Position numbers and translations under genes: made by a program. Shown in pieces: positions 1-9,028 of a DNA stretch of 50,227 bases (positions within the stretch are counted from its first letter, which is position 1; each line of letters opens with the position of its first letter). The DNA is taken from positions 1 to 50,227 of the forward strand of contig CALGGO010000072.1 of the NCBI GenBank assembly GCA_937916085.1, read 5' to 3'. Source of the DNA: an uncultured Prevotellaceae bacterium (GTDB lineage Bacteria > Bacteroidota > Bacteroidia > Bacteroidales > Muribaculaceae). Under the pieces are notes generated by a model. That model made no database searches, was not told where the DNA came from, and saw only the letters and a list, made by a program, of their open reading frames with translations.

Positions 1-36
1 TAATCGAGAGCATGGCATTGCCATTTTATGATAATC

Positions 37-168
37 TTATCCCGAACTCGCGTTAGTGAGATGCGACAGCACCACCGACTTCTGATAAAACCACAGTTCC
101 TTCCAATTAGTTTGAGAACGCAGCACCCTCTCAAATCCCTTATCCTCCCGAGTCACATCATTATCCAT
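37..168 (-). pseudogene. N-terminal remnant of a four-helix-bundle suffix-domain protein
   Basis: A 43-codon reading frame runs from ATG at 168 to TAA at 37. Its middle part (NWKELWFYQKSVVLSHLT) resembles, from memory, the start of the small four-helix-bundle suffix-domain proteins common in Bacteroidales, which are usually more than 100 residues long. Here the frame stops where the next helix and the conserved RTVDQMVQAARSGKQN-type block should follow, and I do not see that block in another frame up to the window edge. I read it as a truncated, probably dead gene. A short real protein cannot be excluded. Confidence 0.4.
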
Positions 169-248
169 AGCAAAACATTATTATTCTCCACAAAAATAAT
201 GCAAAATCCTCAATTAACCACCAAAAAACTCATTTATTTTCAAAAAAA

Positions 249-352
249 CTAGAAAATCTAGATCCCCTAGCCAGTCTAGAAAATCTAGAACCCCTAGAAA
301 ATCTAGAAAGTCTAGAACCTCTAGAAAGTCTAGCCCCTCTAGAAAATCTAGA
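249..352. repeat. CTAG-rich tandem array (9-nt unit near CTAGAAAAT)
   Basis: Twelve CTAG tetramers lie in 104 bases, mostly as units CTAGAAAAT, CTAGAAAGT or CTAGAACCC, so TCTAGA palindromes recur about every nine bases. Similar arrays occur at 8913-8962, 10594-10637 and 30606-30640. CTAG is usually under-represented in bacterial DNA, which makes this stand out. Confidence 0.85.
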
Positions 353-354
353 AA

Positions 355-390
355 AGAAAAAATCAAGGAGAGCGACGATTGCCGCTCTCC
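355..390 (-). terminator. Rho-independent terminator of the giant secreted protein gene
   Basis: A perfect 8-bp stem (GGAGAGCG/CGCTCTCC, 367-390) with an 8-nt loop is followed, reading the minus strand, by TTGATTTTTTCTTTTC. It lies about 100 bases past the stop codon of the 2,106-residue protein gene. Confidence 0.8.
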
Positions 391-487
391 TCATCAATAA
401 AAAACTTTATCTAAAATTTAGATAAATTAGGCTGCGGTTCAGAAATCTCAAACAAGTTTGGATTTCATTCACCTTGCACTAATTTTC

Positions 488-3400
488 TTATTTCAAGATC
501 TTTGTGCTGGTGGTCGAGCCATCGCTGTAGCGAGTAACCACGATGTTCACACCCTGGAATGGAGTGTCGCTCTCAATACCAGCCACGTTGTAGTACTTCA
601 CGCCTACCACCTCACGAGTGGTGAGGTTCTGAACAATGCCAGTAACTACGCTCGAGCCACCTTCTTGGTGGAACTCGCACTCACCCTCAGCAACATAGTA
701 ATCAAAATCACTGCCAGTCATCGCTGCATCACGCATTGTAGCACGCATAGCGCCCTTAGTGATAACGAGATCACCTGCAGCTAAATCTGGAGCCTCTTTT
801 GCTTTGTGGTTTGTGATAGTCAAAGTGTAAGTGCCTGGAGCAATTACGAAAGTACTTGTATTTTCAGCCCAATATACCATAGAATAGCTAGTATTACCTA
901 AGTCAGACTCACTAACATTAGTATTATTTGCAGCATAAGGACAACCGAAACGACCTTCGTTAACAGTACTCCAATCGCTAGCTGATGAACCCATACTCTT
1001 GGAGAATGTGAAGTAGCAATTTCCAGAAGTATTGCTTTCAGCAGCTGTCAATTTCAATGTTCCCATATAGGTCTTACCATCTTCTGAATACAGAGTAGCA
1101 ACTGGTTGAGTCAAATTCCATCCGCTGCCATTGTCGCAGAATACATAGATTGGAGCTTGGCCACTAATCAGCGGGTTGGTCTTCTTGGTGAAGTAAGCAC
1201 GAACCTTGAACTGTACGTCAAGACGTGGGAAGTCATTATCCTCATCGCCAGTGTCCAGACGGCGTGCACCGAAGGATGCACGAGTTTCGCCCGAAATAGC
1301 CTCCTCGCCTTCACCAAACGTTTCTGTCTCAAAGAGTGGCTGTGGATCGCCGGTAGCATCAGGATCTTGTGGTTTGGCAATCTTAACCGAACGTGCACCC
1401 AAACGCTGCATTGTCTGTCCATTATCGAACAGGTTCTCAAGTTTCATAGTTGAAGGATTATCTCCAACTGTCAATGGATCACCATAGTTCATGTCCTCAA
1501 ACATGTACCATCCGTTCTCATCGATGCCATCAATGCGCACACTGCGACGTGTAGGCATTATCTCACCAAGGTACTGCTTGTCAACCTTTCTCCAAGCACG
1601 AACCTTGTAAAGCTCATATCCTTCTGGTATATCCAGTGCATTGTACTCGAGCTGGATCTTATAGTAAGAATACTTCTCACCTGCGGTACCTGAAGTGCCG
1701 TCACCTTCCCACCAATAGTCAGACATAAGGGCGTTCTCGGTGTTAGCGTCATTTGCTGTAGGCGCATATGCCTTAAGCTCCAACTTACCAACTGCGGTAT
1801 TCTGCAATGGTCCACCATAGGTGTTGTAGTCGTCACGTTTCTCAGTGGTGCTGCCCACCTTGTAACCACGAGTGAAGAGCTCAACAACAGGTGCATAAGT
1901 GTAAGCTCCAGCATCTGTATTCTCATTGGTTGGATAGTAATCGACAAATGTTGCCCAATTAGTGGTGTTTGTAGTATTCACGCCCACTGGATCACCAACA
2001 TAGTAATCTTCGGTGCCGATGCCGTTCATTGTCACGGTGTAATAGTCACCTTGGTTACCTGCTATACCAGTTGGAGGCAGGTCATCCTCTTCATCGTTCT
2101 CACCAACCACATCAACAATGTAGCGGTCCTCGCCAGTATTCCAACGGTAAGCGTCATAGCGCAGGATGTTCTGCTTACTACTCAGATGCACCTCAGCCTG
2201 GAACTCAACATCGCCTGGAGAGTAGTCTGGGTTCATCTCTGTGTCACCCAGCACCTCTGCCAATGTGCGTGGCTCACTGATCTTAGAGTCGGTCTTGTAA
2301 ACTGGCACACGGTATTCATTACTATGTGCGTGAGTTTGATTATCACCTGTCGCACCTTCGATACTGCCATTGGTAGTAAAGGTCAACTCGTAAATATACT
2401 GTCCAGGATGCTCATTAGCCGAAACATCAGCCACAAAGTTATCCCAGAGAATGATGTCAAAGTTTACATAATTATTATCCACGGTGTATTCCTGTGACCA
2501 AGAGGTAACATCGTTACCACCATGTTTGTTCTCGTGATAACCTGCAGCTTGTCCACTAGTCTGTCCGTTGGGGAACTCGCTCTTGAGGATATTGCTGTTA
2601 GCCAAAGTCACAGTCATATTACGAGCATTGTAATTAACTTGGATAGTTGCCACTGGCTCGGTCACGGTTTGAGTTGCATCACCATTAGCAACACTGTAAG
2701 AGCGGCTAAGAGTCATCGCTGGATTGTTTGTCAGATAAGACGACTTAATCATTTGTGGATTGCTCTTAATTTGCAATTTGTTGCTGTAGCAGTTCTTCTC
2801 ATTTTGTGGATTGTAGCGGCTATAATAGGTCGCACTCGAGAGAAGCACAAGTTCTGTTGGGTCGGTGCCAGGAATCAAGAAATCCTGCTCGTTCGACATT
2901 TGCAAGCTTAGGAAGTGATCCTTATCCTGACCACGGATAGCATAGGTCTTAGTCTGGCTACCTGAAAGCATATCTACATAAACTTCGGTGTAGGTCTGCT
3001 TACCCTCAGAATTCAGGTTCAATGATGAGCGGTCAAGAACGATAGGAACCTTATTTCCATTACCATCCAGAACATAAGAGCCGTCAGCATTGCGGTAATA
3101 TACAGGCTGGTAGCTTTCAACACCGAACTCGTCAACGACAAGCTCCCAAAGTTGGTACTCCTGCATTTCACCTGGCAGGAACTCGTCAAGGTTGGTCTTC
3201 CATGTCAATGTCAGCTTGTACAATTCTTTGCCACTGACTTGAGAACCCTGAACTTCATCCTGATGGATCACATAAAGACCCACCTTAGGCTGGTGATCTT
3301 TATTGTAATATAGGAATTTCTCATAATAATCGTTATCACGATCTTCATCCAGGAGCATGCGATAGTCTGGCACAAAGAACATAAGGTCACGAACGTCTTG

Positions 3401-6400
3401 GCAGTCGGCTGCCTCAGAGTCCTCGCCATACATCATGAACTGATGGTTCATGTCGGCAACATTGGCACAGTCATGAACTACACCAAATGAATTCATATCG
3501 ACTAAGGAATGATAAATGTCATCAAGACCAGTAGATGCCTCTGTAATAACAGGGCTGAACTGCTCAAACATATAGCGGAATGGCTGTCGTGAGTATTCAT
3601 CATAATAACCGTTAACACCTCCAACATTTCCAGTATATATATAACATGGGCTACCACAGAACTGATTATAAAGCCAATAATAATGAGTCTTGCCATCAGA
3701 ACCAGTATATGTTCGATTTGTCTCAGCCTCAAATGAGTTGCTTACCCAGCGCAGACGGCCCTTAGCCAGCAGATAGAACTTGTTGAGTTTGTCAACGTCT
3801 AACTTAAACAGCGTTCCTGCATCTGCGCCAGAACCAGTACGCTTAGAGTCGGTGACAACACGCATCGACTTGACAGTGTTCGAAATATAAGCACGCAAAT
3901 TCTTGTATGCATCAGTGTCATAAACAGGATTATCAAAATCACTATCATAGAATACTGCATAGTTATTAAAGTCATCAACCATCTCAGCAAGCAACAAGGT
4001 TACACCTTCATAGTTGGGCTTGTACTCCATCGAATCCATTAAAGCGTAATAGGCTGTTGTCGAAGAACTGAGATTGCTATTACTTGTTGTTAAACTAACA
4101 GATCTTTGGATTATGGATTTTTTTGTATCAATTCCCCATCCATAAGTGTCATCATAACTATAATAAGAACTGCTGTTATAAGAAGATCCTGTATGTTTTA
4201 AAGTACCCACAGCAGGATAGGTAACATCATATCCCGATTCATTAACTCCAACTGACTTATAACCACGCTTGTAGTTTCCAGGAATGTTCTTGTTGGTGTA
4301 AACCTCTTTCACCATAGCGATAATCTGATCAGGATCGGTTGCTATCTCTGTCAGGTTGCTGGTATGCTGATGGCCGTCGCTATCGGTCCAGTCATAGGTG
4401 ATACCTGCGAAGAACGACGAGTCGCGAGTAGCAATGGTAGAGGAATTCAGACCGATACCAGTCAAACGAGTCTTGCTACTGTGCTCACCGGCGGTAATTG
4501 TCAGGTATCCAGTATAGGCAGCTGCCTCTGTTGGGTTGAAATAGAGTGTCTGTGTAGAAGCGCCAGCAGGCAGTGTGGCAGTTTTTGACATACTGTTACT
4601 AGTATCGAAGTAGAATGGCTTGGTTGTTGTCAACGTAGCTTCTACTGCGCTACTGTTCGGATTGTTTATTGTCACAGTCTGGGTGTAATAATAAGCATTA
4701 CCAGCGTCCTTGCTGCCCCAGTCAACAACCTCGGCACGTACATACTCAGTTGACTGCGCAGCTGCAGTGCCGTTAATCGTCATTTTAGGCAGGAAGTCAA
4801 CCACGTCAGATGTATTTGGTGAGCCACTATTTGTAAGGGTCTGGTAATAGCCCGAGCCAGTTGAAGTAACACCATACCAAGACCTAGATTCCCAAGCAGC
4901 ACTTAATTCATTTATTGCTGACATATCAATTACCAAATTACCTCCTCTATATGTATAGTAGGGAGAATTGAACGTGAAAGTAACGTAGTCCTCATCCGAC
5001 CACACACTAGCAGAGCACATCTCAGTAAGACCAGTGGTAATAAAGCCAGAGAGTGTGGGCTCATCAGTTATCTCACCAACTTTAACTATTACAGGATTGT
5101 CAATAGTGCCATTAGTTGGCATAGTCAAAGCAGATGATGCATAGAATGTAAGTGAGGTAATCTTGTCGCCCTCATTTAATCCAAGAGTAGCAGCAGGGTA
5201 AACCACCTGACTCTCAAAGCCATAGTCCAGATAATTGGTGTAGATTGGAACAAGTGGGGTTGTGCTTGTGCCATCGCACACCGTCTTCGGGAAAGAAGTA
5301 GTGCTAGCACTTTGATTGACAACATAAGGAGCAGCAGTAGTTACACCCTTACCCTTCAAGTTCACACTAAGGTCGATGCCGTTCTCTTCGTCCTTAATCG
5401 ACAACTTGCCAGTATAGTCCTGCTCAGCGGTAGGAGCAAAAGTGACTGTATAGTCACGTGTTGCACCGCTTGCCAAAGCACCGACAGCTGCACTTGATAC
5501 AGTGAATGCTGCATTATCGCAGGTTGACACAGGAGTCATGGGCTGTTGACCAGTGTTGGTCACTGTCACCTTCGCCGTGCCATCCTCTCCAATCAGCACC
5601 TCACCTAAGTCAAGAGAAGTGGGATTGACGCTGGCAGCATAATCCTTAACACCCTTGCCTCGCAAAATAACCTGAACCAAAGTGTTGTCAACATTCACTT
5701 TCAACGAACCCGACATAGCCCCAATAGAGTTGCCTGGAGCAAATGTGATCGGGAACACTTGCGAAGCGCCAGCAGCAAGTGTAGTTACTGTCGATTCATC
5801 AACAGTAGTTGAGAATTTGTCGGCATTCAATCCTGTAAATTCCCATGAGATGTTTGCTGGATAGCTAGTAGTATTAGTGACAGTAACACTTTGTGTAGCA
5901 GATTCGCCACATGTGACACTACCAAAGTCTATATATTCCTTGTTGACTGTGTAATCTCCAAAACTCTCATAAACGCCAAAAGTGGTTTTGGGCAAGAAAT
6001 TTATGGCAGTTCTACTAGCACTAGAACTAGAGTAGAAGTACAATGACTGATTATTAGTAGTATTAGTACCGACAAAATTCGTGGCTCCATTGTCTGAATC
6101 ACATGTTCCAGCTGATGTCACACGAACCTCTATAAGAAGATTGGTGTTAGCTGTATATTGGAATGCATCATCAAAGACAACCGAAATGGTTTTGTCGCCT
6201 TTCTTTGGGGTGACAGTCTTACTGACTGTGGTATAACTAGAACTGAAACTAAGGTCAGAATTAGTAGATGACACATAGTTGGAACTGCAAACACCCAACT
6301 TAACAGTAAGCGTACCATCACCTGTCTCTGAACTGAACTGAATGCCATTCGCATCAGTGTAGAAGGTGACACCTTCTATATATTTACCTGCCATGCCAGT

Positions 6401-6808
6401 AAGCATCGAGGCAGGATAAATCATCTGACTGCGAGTCTGATAGCTTGTAGATGATGAATAATCATTGTCATAATAATATCCAAAAATAGGAACATACTTA
6501 CTTGTAACATCACCATCTGCCACAGTAAAATCACCCACCTGTGGTTTTGGAACTTTTTGTCCACCATTACCTTTAGGTGGAATTTTAACATCTAACATTT
6601 CGGCCTGGTCATCGACCGATCCATTGGAAGCAGCTGACGCTGAGTTGCCTGTAACACTATGTGTCGCAGATTTTTCAGCACTCAGAGCTTGAGACTTCTT
6701 CTCTGTCCACAACTTATGTTTAGGTGGGACAGCATTCTGAGCCGCTGCGGGGTAGCATAGTGGCCAGGCGACAGCGGCGATTAATAGTAATCTCAGAATT
6801 CGTGTCAT
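488..6808 (-). CDS. Giant secreted cell-surface protein with HYDIN/ASPM-like Ig repeats and a T9SS-type C-terminal sorting region
   Basis: A 2,106-residue exported protein. I start it at the ATG at 6808 because this begins a typical signal peptide (MTRILRLLLIAAVAWPL, cleavage after PAAAQ); the same frame is open 35 codons further up to 6913, but that would bury the signal. Ig-like domains of the choice-of-anchor D / HYDIN type (pattern DFG.V..G......VTN......F...FAP...G.L..) lie at roughly residues 284-388, 388-495 and 688-785. The long middle part is rich in Asp, Asn, Tyr and Thr with no recognised domain. The last 60 or so residues (VGVKYYNVAGIESDTPFQG... ending in TKILK) look like a type A T9SS sorting domain, in keeping with the porV homologue at 22113-23303. 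Role unknown; adhesin or surface scaffold is a guess. It is a single-gene unit with its own promoter (7074-7103) and terminator (355-390). Confidence 0.85.
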   Translation of the reverse strand: MTRILRLLLIAAVAWPLCYPAAAQNAVPPKHKLWTEKKSQALSAEKSATHSVTGNSASAASNGSVDDQAEMLDVKIPPKGNGGQKVPKPQVGDFTVADGDVTSKYVPIFGYYYDNDYSSSTSYQTRSQMIYPASMLTGMAGKYIEGVTFYTDANGIQFSSETGDGTLTVKLGVCSSNYVSSTNSDLSFSSSYTTVSKTVTPKKGDKTISVVFDDAFQYTANTNLLIEVRVTSAGTCDSDNGATNFVGTNTTNNQSLYFYSSSSASRTAINFLPKTTFGVYESFGDYTVNKEYIDFGSVTCGESATQSVTVTNTTSYPANISWEFTGLNADKFSTTVDESTVTTLAAGASQVFPITFAPGNSIGAMSGSLKVNVDNTLVQVILRGKGVKDYAASVNPTSLDLGEVLIGEDGTAKVTVTNTGQQPMTPVSTCDNAAFTVSSAAVGALASGATRDYTVTFAPTAEQDYTGKLSIKDEENGIDLSVNLKGKGVTTAAPYVVNQSASTTSFPKTVCDGTSTTPLVPIYTNYLDYGFESQVVYPAATLGLNEGDKITSLTFYASSALTMPTNGTIDNPVIVKVGEITDEPTLSGFITTGLTEMCSASVWSDEDYVTFTFNSPYYTYRGGNLVIDMSAINELSAAWESRSWYGVTSTGSGYYQTLTNSGSPNTSDVVDFLPKMTINGTAAAQSTEYVRAEVVDWGSKDAGNAYYYTQTVTINNPNSSAVEATLTTTKPFYFDTSNSMSKTATLPAGASTQTLYFNPTEAAAYTGYLTITAGEHSSKTRLTGIGLNSSTIATRDSSFFAGITYDWTDSDGHQHTSNLTEIATDPDQIIAMVKEVYTNKNIPGNYKRGYKSVGVNESGYDVTYPAVGTLKHTGSSYNSSSYYSYDDTYGWGIDTKKSIIQRSVSLTTSNSNLSSSTTAYYALMDSMEYKPNYEGVTLLLAEMVDDFNNYAVFYDSDFDNPVYDTDAYKNLRAYISNTVKSMRVVTDSKRTGSGADAGTLFKLDVDKLNKFYLLAKGRLRWVSNSFEAETNRTYTGSDGKTHYYWLYNQFCGSPCYIYTGNVGGVNGYYDEYSRQPFRYMFEQFSPVITEASTGLDDIYHSLVDMNSFGVVHDCANVADMNHQFMMYGEDSEAADCQDVRDLMFFVPDYRMLLDEDRDNDYYEKFLYYNKDHQPKVGLYVIHQDEVQGSQVSGKELYKLTLTWKTNLDEFLPGEMQEYQLWELVVDEFGVESYQPVYYRNADGSYVLDGNGNKVPIVLDRSSLNLNSEGKQTYTEVYVDMLSGSQTKTYAIRGQDKDHFLSLQMSNEQDFLIPGTDPTELVLLSSATYYSRYNPQNEKNCYSNKLQIKSNPQMIKSSYLTNNPAMTLSRSYSVANGDATQTVTEPVATIQVNYNARNMTVTLANSNILKSEFPNGQTSGQAAGYHENKHGGNDVTSWSQEYTVDNNYVNFDIILWDNFVADVSANEHPGQYIYELTFTTNGSIEGATGDNQTHAHSNEYRVPVYKTDSKISEPRTLAEVLGDTEMNPDYSPGDVEFQAEVHLSSKQNILRYDAYRWNTGEDRYIVDVVGENDEEDDLPPTGIAGNQGDYYTVTMNGIGTEDYYVGDPVGVNTTNTTNWATFVDYYPTNENTDAGAYTYAPVVELFTRGYKVGSTTEKRDDYNTYGGPLQNTAVGKLELKAYAPTANDANTENALMSDYWWEGDGTSGTAGEKYSYYKIQLEYNALDIPEGYELYKVRAWRKVDKQYLGEIMPTRRSVRIDGIDENGWYMFEDMNYGDPLTVGDNPSTMKLENLFDNGQTMQRLGARSVKIAKPQDPDATGDPQPLFETETFGEGEEAISGETRASFGARRLDTGDEDNDFPRLDVQFKVRAYFTKKTNPLISGQAPIYVFCDNGSGWNLTQPVATLYSEDGKTYMGTLKLTAAESNTSGNCYFTFSKSMGSSASDWSTVNEGRFGCPYAANNTNVSESDLGNTSYSMVYWAENTSTFVIAPGTYTLTITNHKAKEAPDLAAGDLVITKGAMRATMRDAAMTGSDFDYYVAEGECEFHQEGGSSVVTGIVQNLTTREVVGVKYYNVAGIESDTPFQGVNIVVTRYSDGSTTSTKILK

Positions 6809-7073
6809 AATAAAAAATTTTAGATAAATTATTAATAAAAATATTTTTTTCGTTCGCATAATTGTTGCGGCGGCACGATTTATAAATCTAGAATCTATAA
6901 ATAGCTCGCTCAACCGCTAACACAGTCTATTGCGTCATGGCTGTCGTGATGGGAATTATTAATGTTTACAACTCTGACTCACAATTGTTTGACCACCCAA
7001 TTTAGTCAGCGATTCTATTAAGAATAACCATCAATGTATTCAGTCTTCAAACACAATTGGCGATATTTCGCTG

Positions 7074-7103
7074 CAAATTTACACATTATTATTGAAACTG
7101 CAA
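7074..7103 (-). promoter_or_regulatory. Bacteroidetes-type promoter of the giant secreted protein gene
   Basis: On the minus strand TTG (7103-7101), a 19-bp spacer and TAAATTTG (7081-7074) match the Bacteroides -33/-7 consensus. Transcription would start near 7067, giving an untranslated leader of about 260 nt before the ATG at 6808. I see no known riboswitch in that leader. Confidence 0.55.
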
Positions 7104-7201
7104 CCAATTAATGGAAAAAATTGAACATTTCACGGCAAAATTAACGACTCTCACAGAGATTTAACAAAATTTATGAAATGGGGAGATGGATTAACAAAAT
7201 T

Positions 7202-7281
7202 GTTCACAGTTCATAGTTCATAGTTCATAGTTCATAGTTCACAGTTCACAGTTCATAGTTCATAGTTCATAGTTCATAGTT
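7202..7281. repeat. Heptamer tandem array GTTCA(T/C)A, 11 units
   Basis: Eleven uninterrupted 7-nt units, each GTTCATA or GTTCACA, plus a final GTT. The same unit appears at the start of the rlmI-like gene (8796-8860). It lies in a 700-base spacer (6914-7616) that holds only the promoter at 7074-7103 and repeat material. Confidence 0.9.
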
Positions 7282-7371
7282 GCCCCCACGCCTCGTTTTT
7301 AGACACAAGAACATAATTGCCTTGAGGGCTCATATAACACGCTTCATTTTATGATCTCACAAAGCTACGAC

Positions 7372-7480
7372 CAGAGGTCGTCACAAAGCCTGCTTACGCA
7401 GGATTTATTTACCAAGAGAACCTATATATAATACCGAGCTTGCGAGGCTTTGTGACCACGAAGTGGCAACTTTTTGAGTG
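7372..7480. repeat. Small-hairpin element, copy A
   Basis: A run of short hairpins: CGACC-aga-GGTCG (7374-7386), CCTGC-tta-CGCAGG (about 7389-7402) and CCAC-gaa-GTGG (near 7455). The part 7434-7480 (CCGAGCTTGCGAGGCTTTG ... CAACTTTTTGAG) reappears at 42712-42757 with a changed hairpin stem (CACC-gata-GGTG), so pairing is kept while the sequence differs. Confidence 0.6.
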
Positions 7481-7483
7481 GAT

Positions 7484-7572
7484 AACTAGCGAAGCGCCGA
7501 ACTAGCGAAGCGCAGCGAGCGGCAAACTAGCGAAGCGCAGCGAGCGGCGAACTAGCGAAGCGGAAAACCAGC
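7484..7572. repeat. Tandem array of CTAGCGAAGCGCAGCGAGCG units
   Basis: Four to five copies of AACTAGCGAAGCG, some extended by CAGCGAGCGGC. The inverse of the same word makes up 25270-25350 upstream of glpB. No coding sense. Confidence 0.8.
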
Positions 7573-7616
7573 GAAGAAAATTGTTTATTAATTGTTTGTA
7601 ATTGTCTGAAAAAAAG

Positions 7617-8801
7617 TCACTCCACATAAAGCACTAGGCCTTTTAGGTACTCGCCTTCGGGGTGGTAGATGTTGATGGGGTGGTCGGCGGGCTGGGTGAG
7701 CTGGTGCAGGATGCGCACCTTGCGGCGGCTCTGGGCGGCGGCGGTGAACACCGCCACGCGGAACTGCTCCTTGGTCACCGCCTGCGAACACGAGAAGGTG
7801 AACAGCACTCCCCCACTCTGTATCTTGCTGAAAGCCTTGGCGTTAAGGCGTCGGTAGCCCACGAGAGCGTTCTTGAGTGCGCTCTTGTGCTTGGCGAACG
7901 CTGGCGGGTCGAGGATGATCAAGTCGTAGGCGTCGCGCTCCATGCGGTCGAGGTAGTCGAAGGCGTCTTCGGCAAACGCCTTGTGGCGCTCATCTTCAGG
8001 GAAATTCAGCTCCACATTACGCTCGGTGAGCATCACCGCCTTGCCCGAGCTATCGACCGAGTGGACGAGCTGCGCCCCGCCCCGCATGGCATAGAACGAG
8101 AATCCGCCAGTGTAGCAGAACATATTGAGCACGCGGCGGTCCTTAGAGTAACGCTCCAGCAGTGCGCGGTTCTCGCGCTGGTCAACGAAAAACCCCGTCT
8201 TCTGCCCCCGCAGCCAATCGACATGGAACCGCAAGCCGTTCTCCATCGCCACATCGGTGTCGAACTCGCCGATAAGGTACTGGTTCTCAGGGTCGAGGTG
8301 CGCCTTGTAGGGCAACGTGGTCTCGCTCTTGTAATACACATTATTTATATTAGCACCAGGCAGGTCAACGAGAGCCTGGGCGATGCTCTTGCGGGCGAAG
8401 TGCATACCCGGCGAGTGGGCCTGGATGACGGCGGTGGAGCCATACACGTCCACCACCAGCCCAGGCAGGAAGTCGCCTTCACCATGAACCAGTCGGAACG
8501 AGTTGTTGTCGGGACGCATCAAGCCGAGCGCCTGACGCACGCGCCACGCCTGCCGCAGACGGTCGCTGTAGAACGCGTCGTCGATGGCAATGTCTCCCCA
8601 GGCGAGGATGCGCACCATGATGCTGCCCACCTGGTAGTGGCCGTTGCCTATGTGGGTGCCGTCGCTGCCAATGACCGACACCACATCGCCCTCCTCAATG
8701 GCAGGGTCGGCATGGGCTATCGCCCCCGAGAACACCCAGGGGTGGAACCGCTTGAGCGATTCCTCCTTGCCCCGCCGCAGAGTAATTCTTTTATAGTTCA
8801 T
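7617..8801 (-). CDS. rlmI: 23S rRNA (cytosine-C5) methyltransferase, RlmI family
   Basis: A 394-residue class I SAM-dependent methyltransferase. An N-terminal PUA-like RNA-binding domain (residues about 1-80, with HPWVFSGAI) is followed by the Rossmann methyltransferase domain: LNMFCYTGGFSFYA is the SAM-binding motif, LDPPAF is motif IV, and FTFSCSQ carries the expected cysteine. Family knowledge says RlmI makes m5C1962 in E. coli 23S rRNA; exact position here is inferred. The start ATG at 8801 is fixed by a stop two codons upstream (TGA ACT ATG), and this ATG lies inside the first unit of a heptamer array. It follows rseP on the same strand, but the repeat-filled spacer makes co-transcription uncertain. 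Confidence 0.88.
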   Translation of the reverse strand: MNYKRITLRRGKEESLKRFHPWVFSGAIAHADPAIEEGDVVSVIGSDGTHIGNGHYQVGSIMVRILAWGDIAIDDAFYSDRLRQAWRVRQALGLMRPDNNSFRLVHGEGDFLPGLVVDVYGSTAVIQAHSPGMHFARKSIAQALVDLPGANINNVYYKSETTLPYKAHLDPENQYLIGEFDTDVAMENGLRFHVDWLRGQKTGFFVDQRENRALLERYSKDRRVLNMFCYTGGFSFYAMRGGAQLVHSVDSSGKAVMLTERNVELNFPEDERHKAFAEDAFDYLDRMERDAYDLIILDPPAFAKHKSALKNALVGYRRLNAKAFSKIQSGGVLFTFSCSQAVTKEQFRVAVFTAAAQSRRKVRILHQLTQPADHPINIYHPEGEYLKGLVLYVE

Positions 8802-8910
8802 AGTTCACAGTTCATAGTTCACAGTTCATAGTTCACAGTTCATAGTTCATAGTTCACAGTTAAGAGTTAAGAGTTATGAGTTATGAGTTATGAGTTATGA
8901 GTTATGAGTT
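8796..8910. repeat. Heptamer array GTTCA(T/C)A then GTTAAGA/GTTATGA
   Basis: About sixteen 7-nt units: GTTCATA/GTTCACA alternating, then two GTTAAGA and five GTTATGA. The first unit contains the start codon of the rlmI-like gene. On the minus strand most units present an ATG and a TGA or TAA, cycling through the three frames because 7 is not a multiple of 3. Confidence 0.9.
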
Positions 8911-8912
8911 GG

Positions 8913-8962
8913 CTAGAAGCTCTAGAAAGTCTAGAATATCTAGAAGCTCTAGAAAAACTAGA
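8913..8962. repeat. CTAG-rich tandem array
   Basis: Units such as CTAGAAGCT, CTAGAAAGT and CTAGAATAT, with period about nine, matching the array at 249-352. Confidence 0.8.
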
Positions 8963-8971
8963 ACATTTTAC

Positions 8972-8991
8972 GGAAAAGGCGTGCCTTTTCC
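8972..8991 (-). terminator. Possible terminator after rseP
   Basis: Perfect palindrome GGAAAAGGC-gt-GCCTTTTCC just past the rseP stop codon. The RNA loop would need to open to about four bases, and no strong T-run follows on the minus strand, so this is a weak call. Confidence 0.35.
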
Positions 8992-8992
8992 C

Positions 8993-9028
8993 CACTTAAC
9001 ACTTAACACTTAAAACTTCACACTTATT
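8993..9028. repeat. Heptamer array ACTTAAC at the rseP stop codon
   Basis: Units ACTTAAC, ACTTAAC, ACTTAAA, ACTTCAC, ACTTATT. On the minus strand the rseP stop TAA is the first three bases of the first TAAGTGT unit. Confidence 0.8.

Noticed and set aside
6809..6913. Longer start for the giant secreted protein
   Set aside because: The extra 35 residues would precede a textbook signal peptide that begins at the ATG at 6808.
6809..7067. Riboswitch in the leader of the giant protein gene
   Set aside because: No recognisable conserved core of a known riboswitch class and no terminator or anti-terminator pair.
7202..7281. CRISPR array
   Set aside because: Units are 7 nt and contiguous with no spacers; no cas genes are present. 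The same holds for the other arrays.
7662..8831. 389-codon plus-strand open frame
   Set aside because: Antisense shadow of the rlmI-like gene; its C-terminus (IVHSSQFIVHSS) is just the heptamer array translated.
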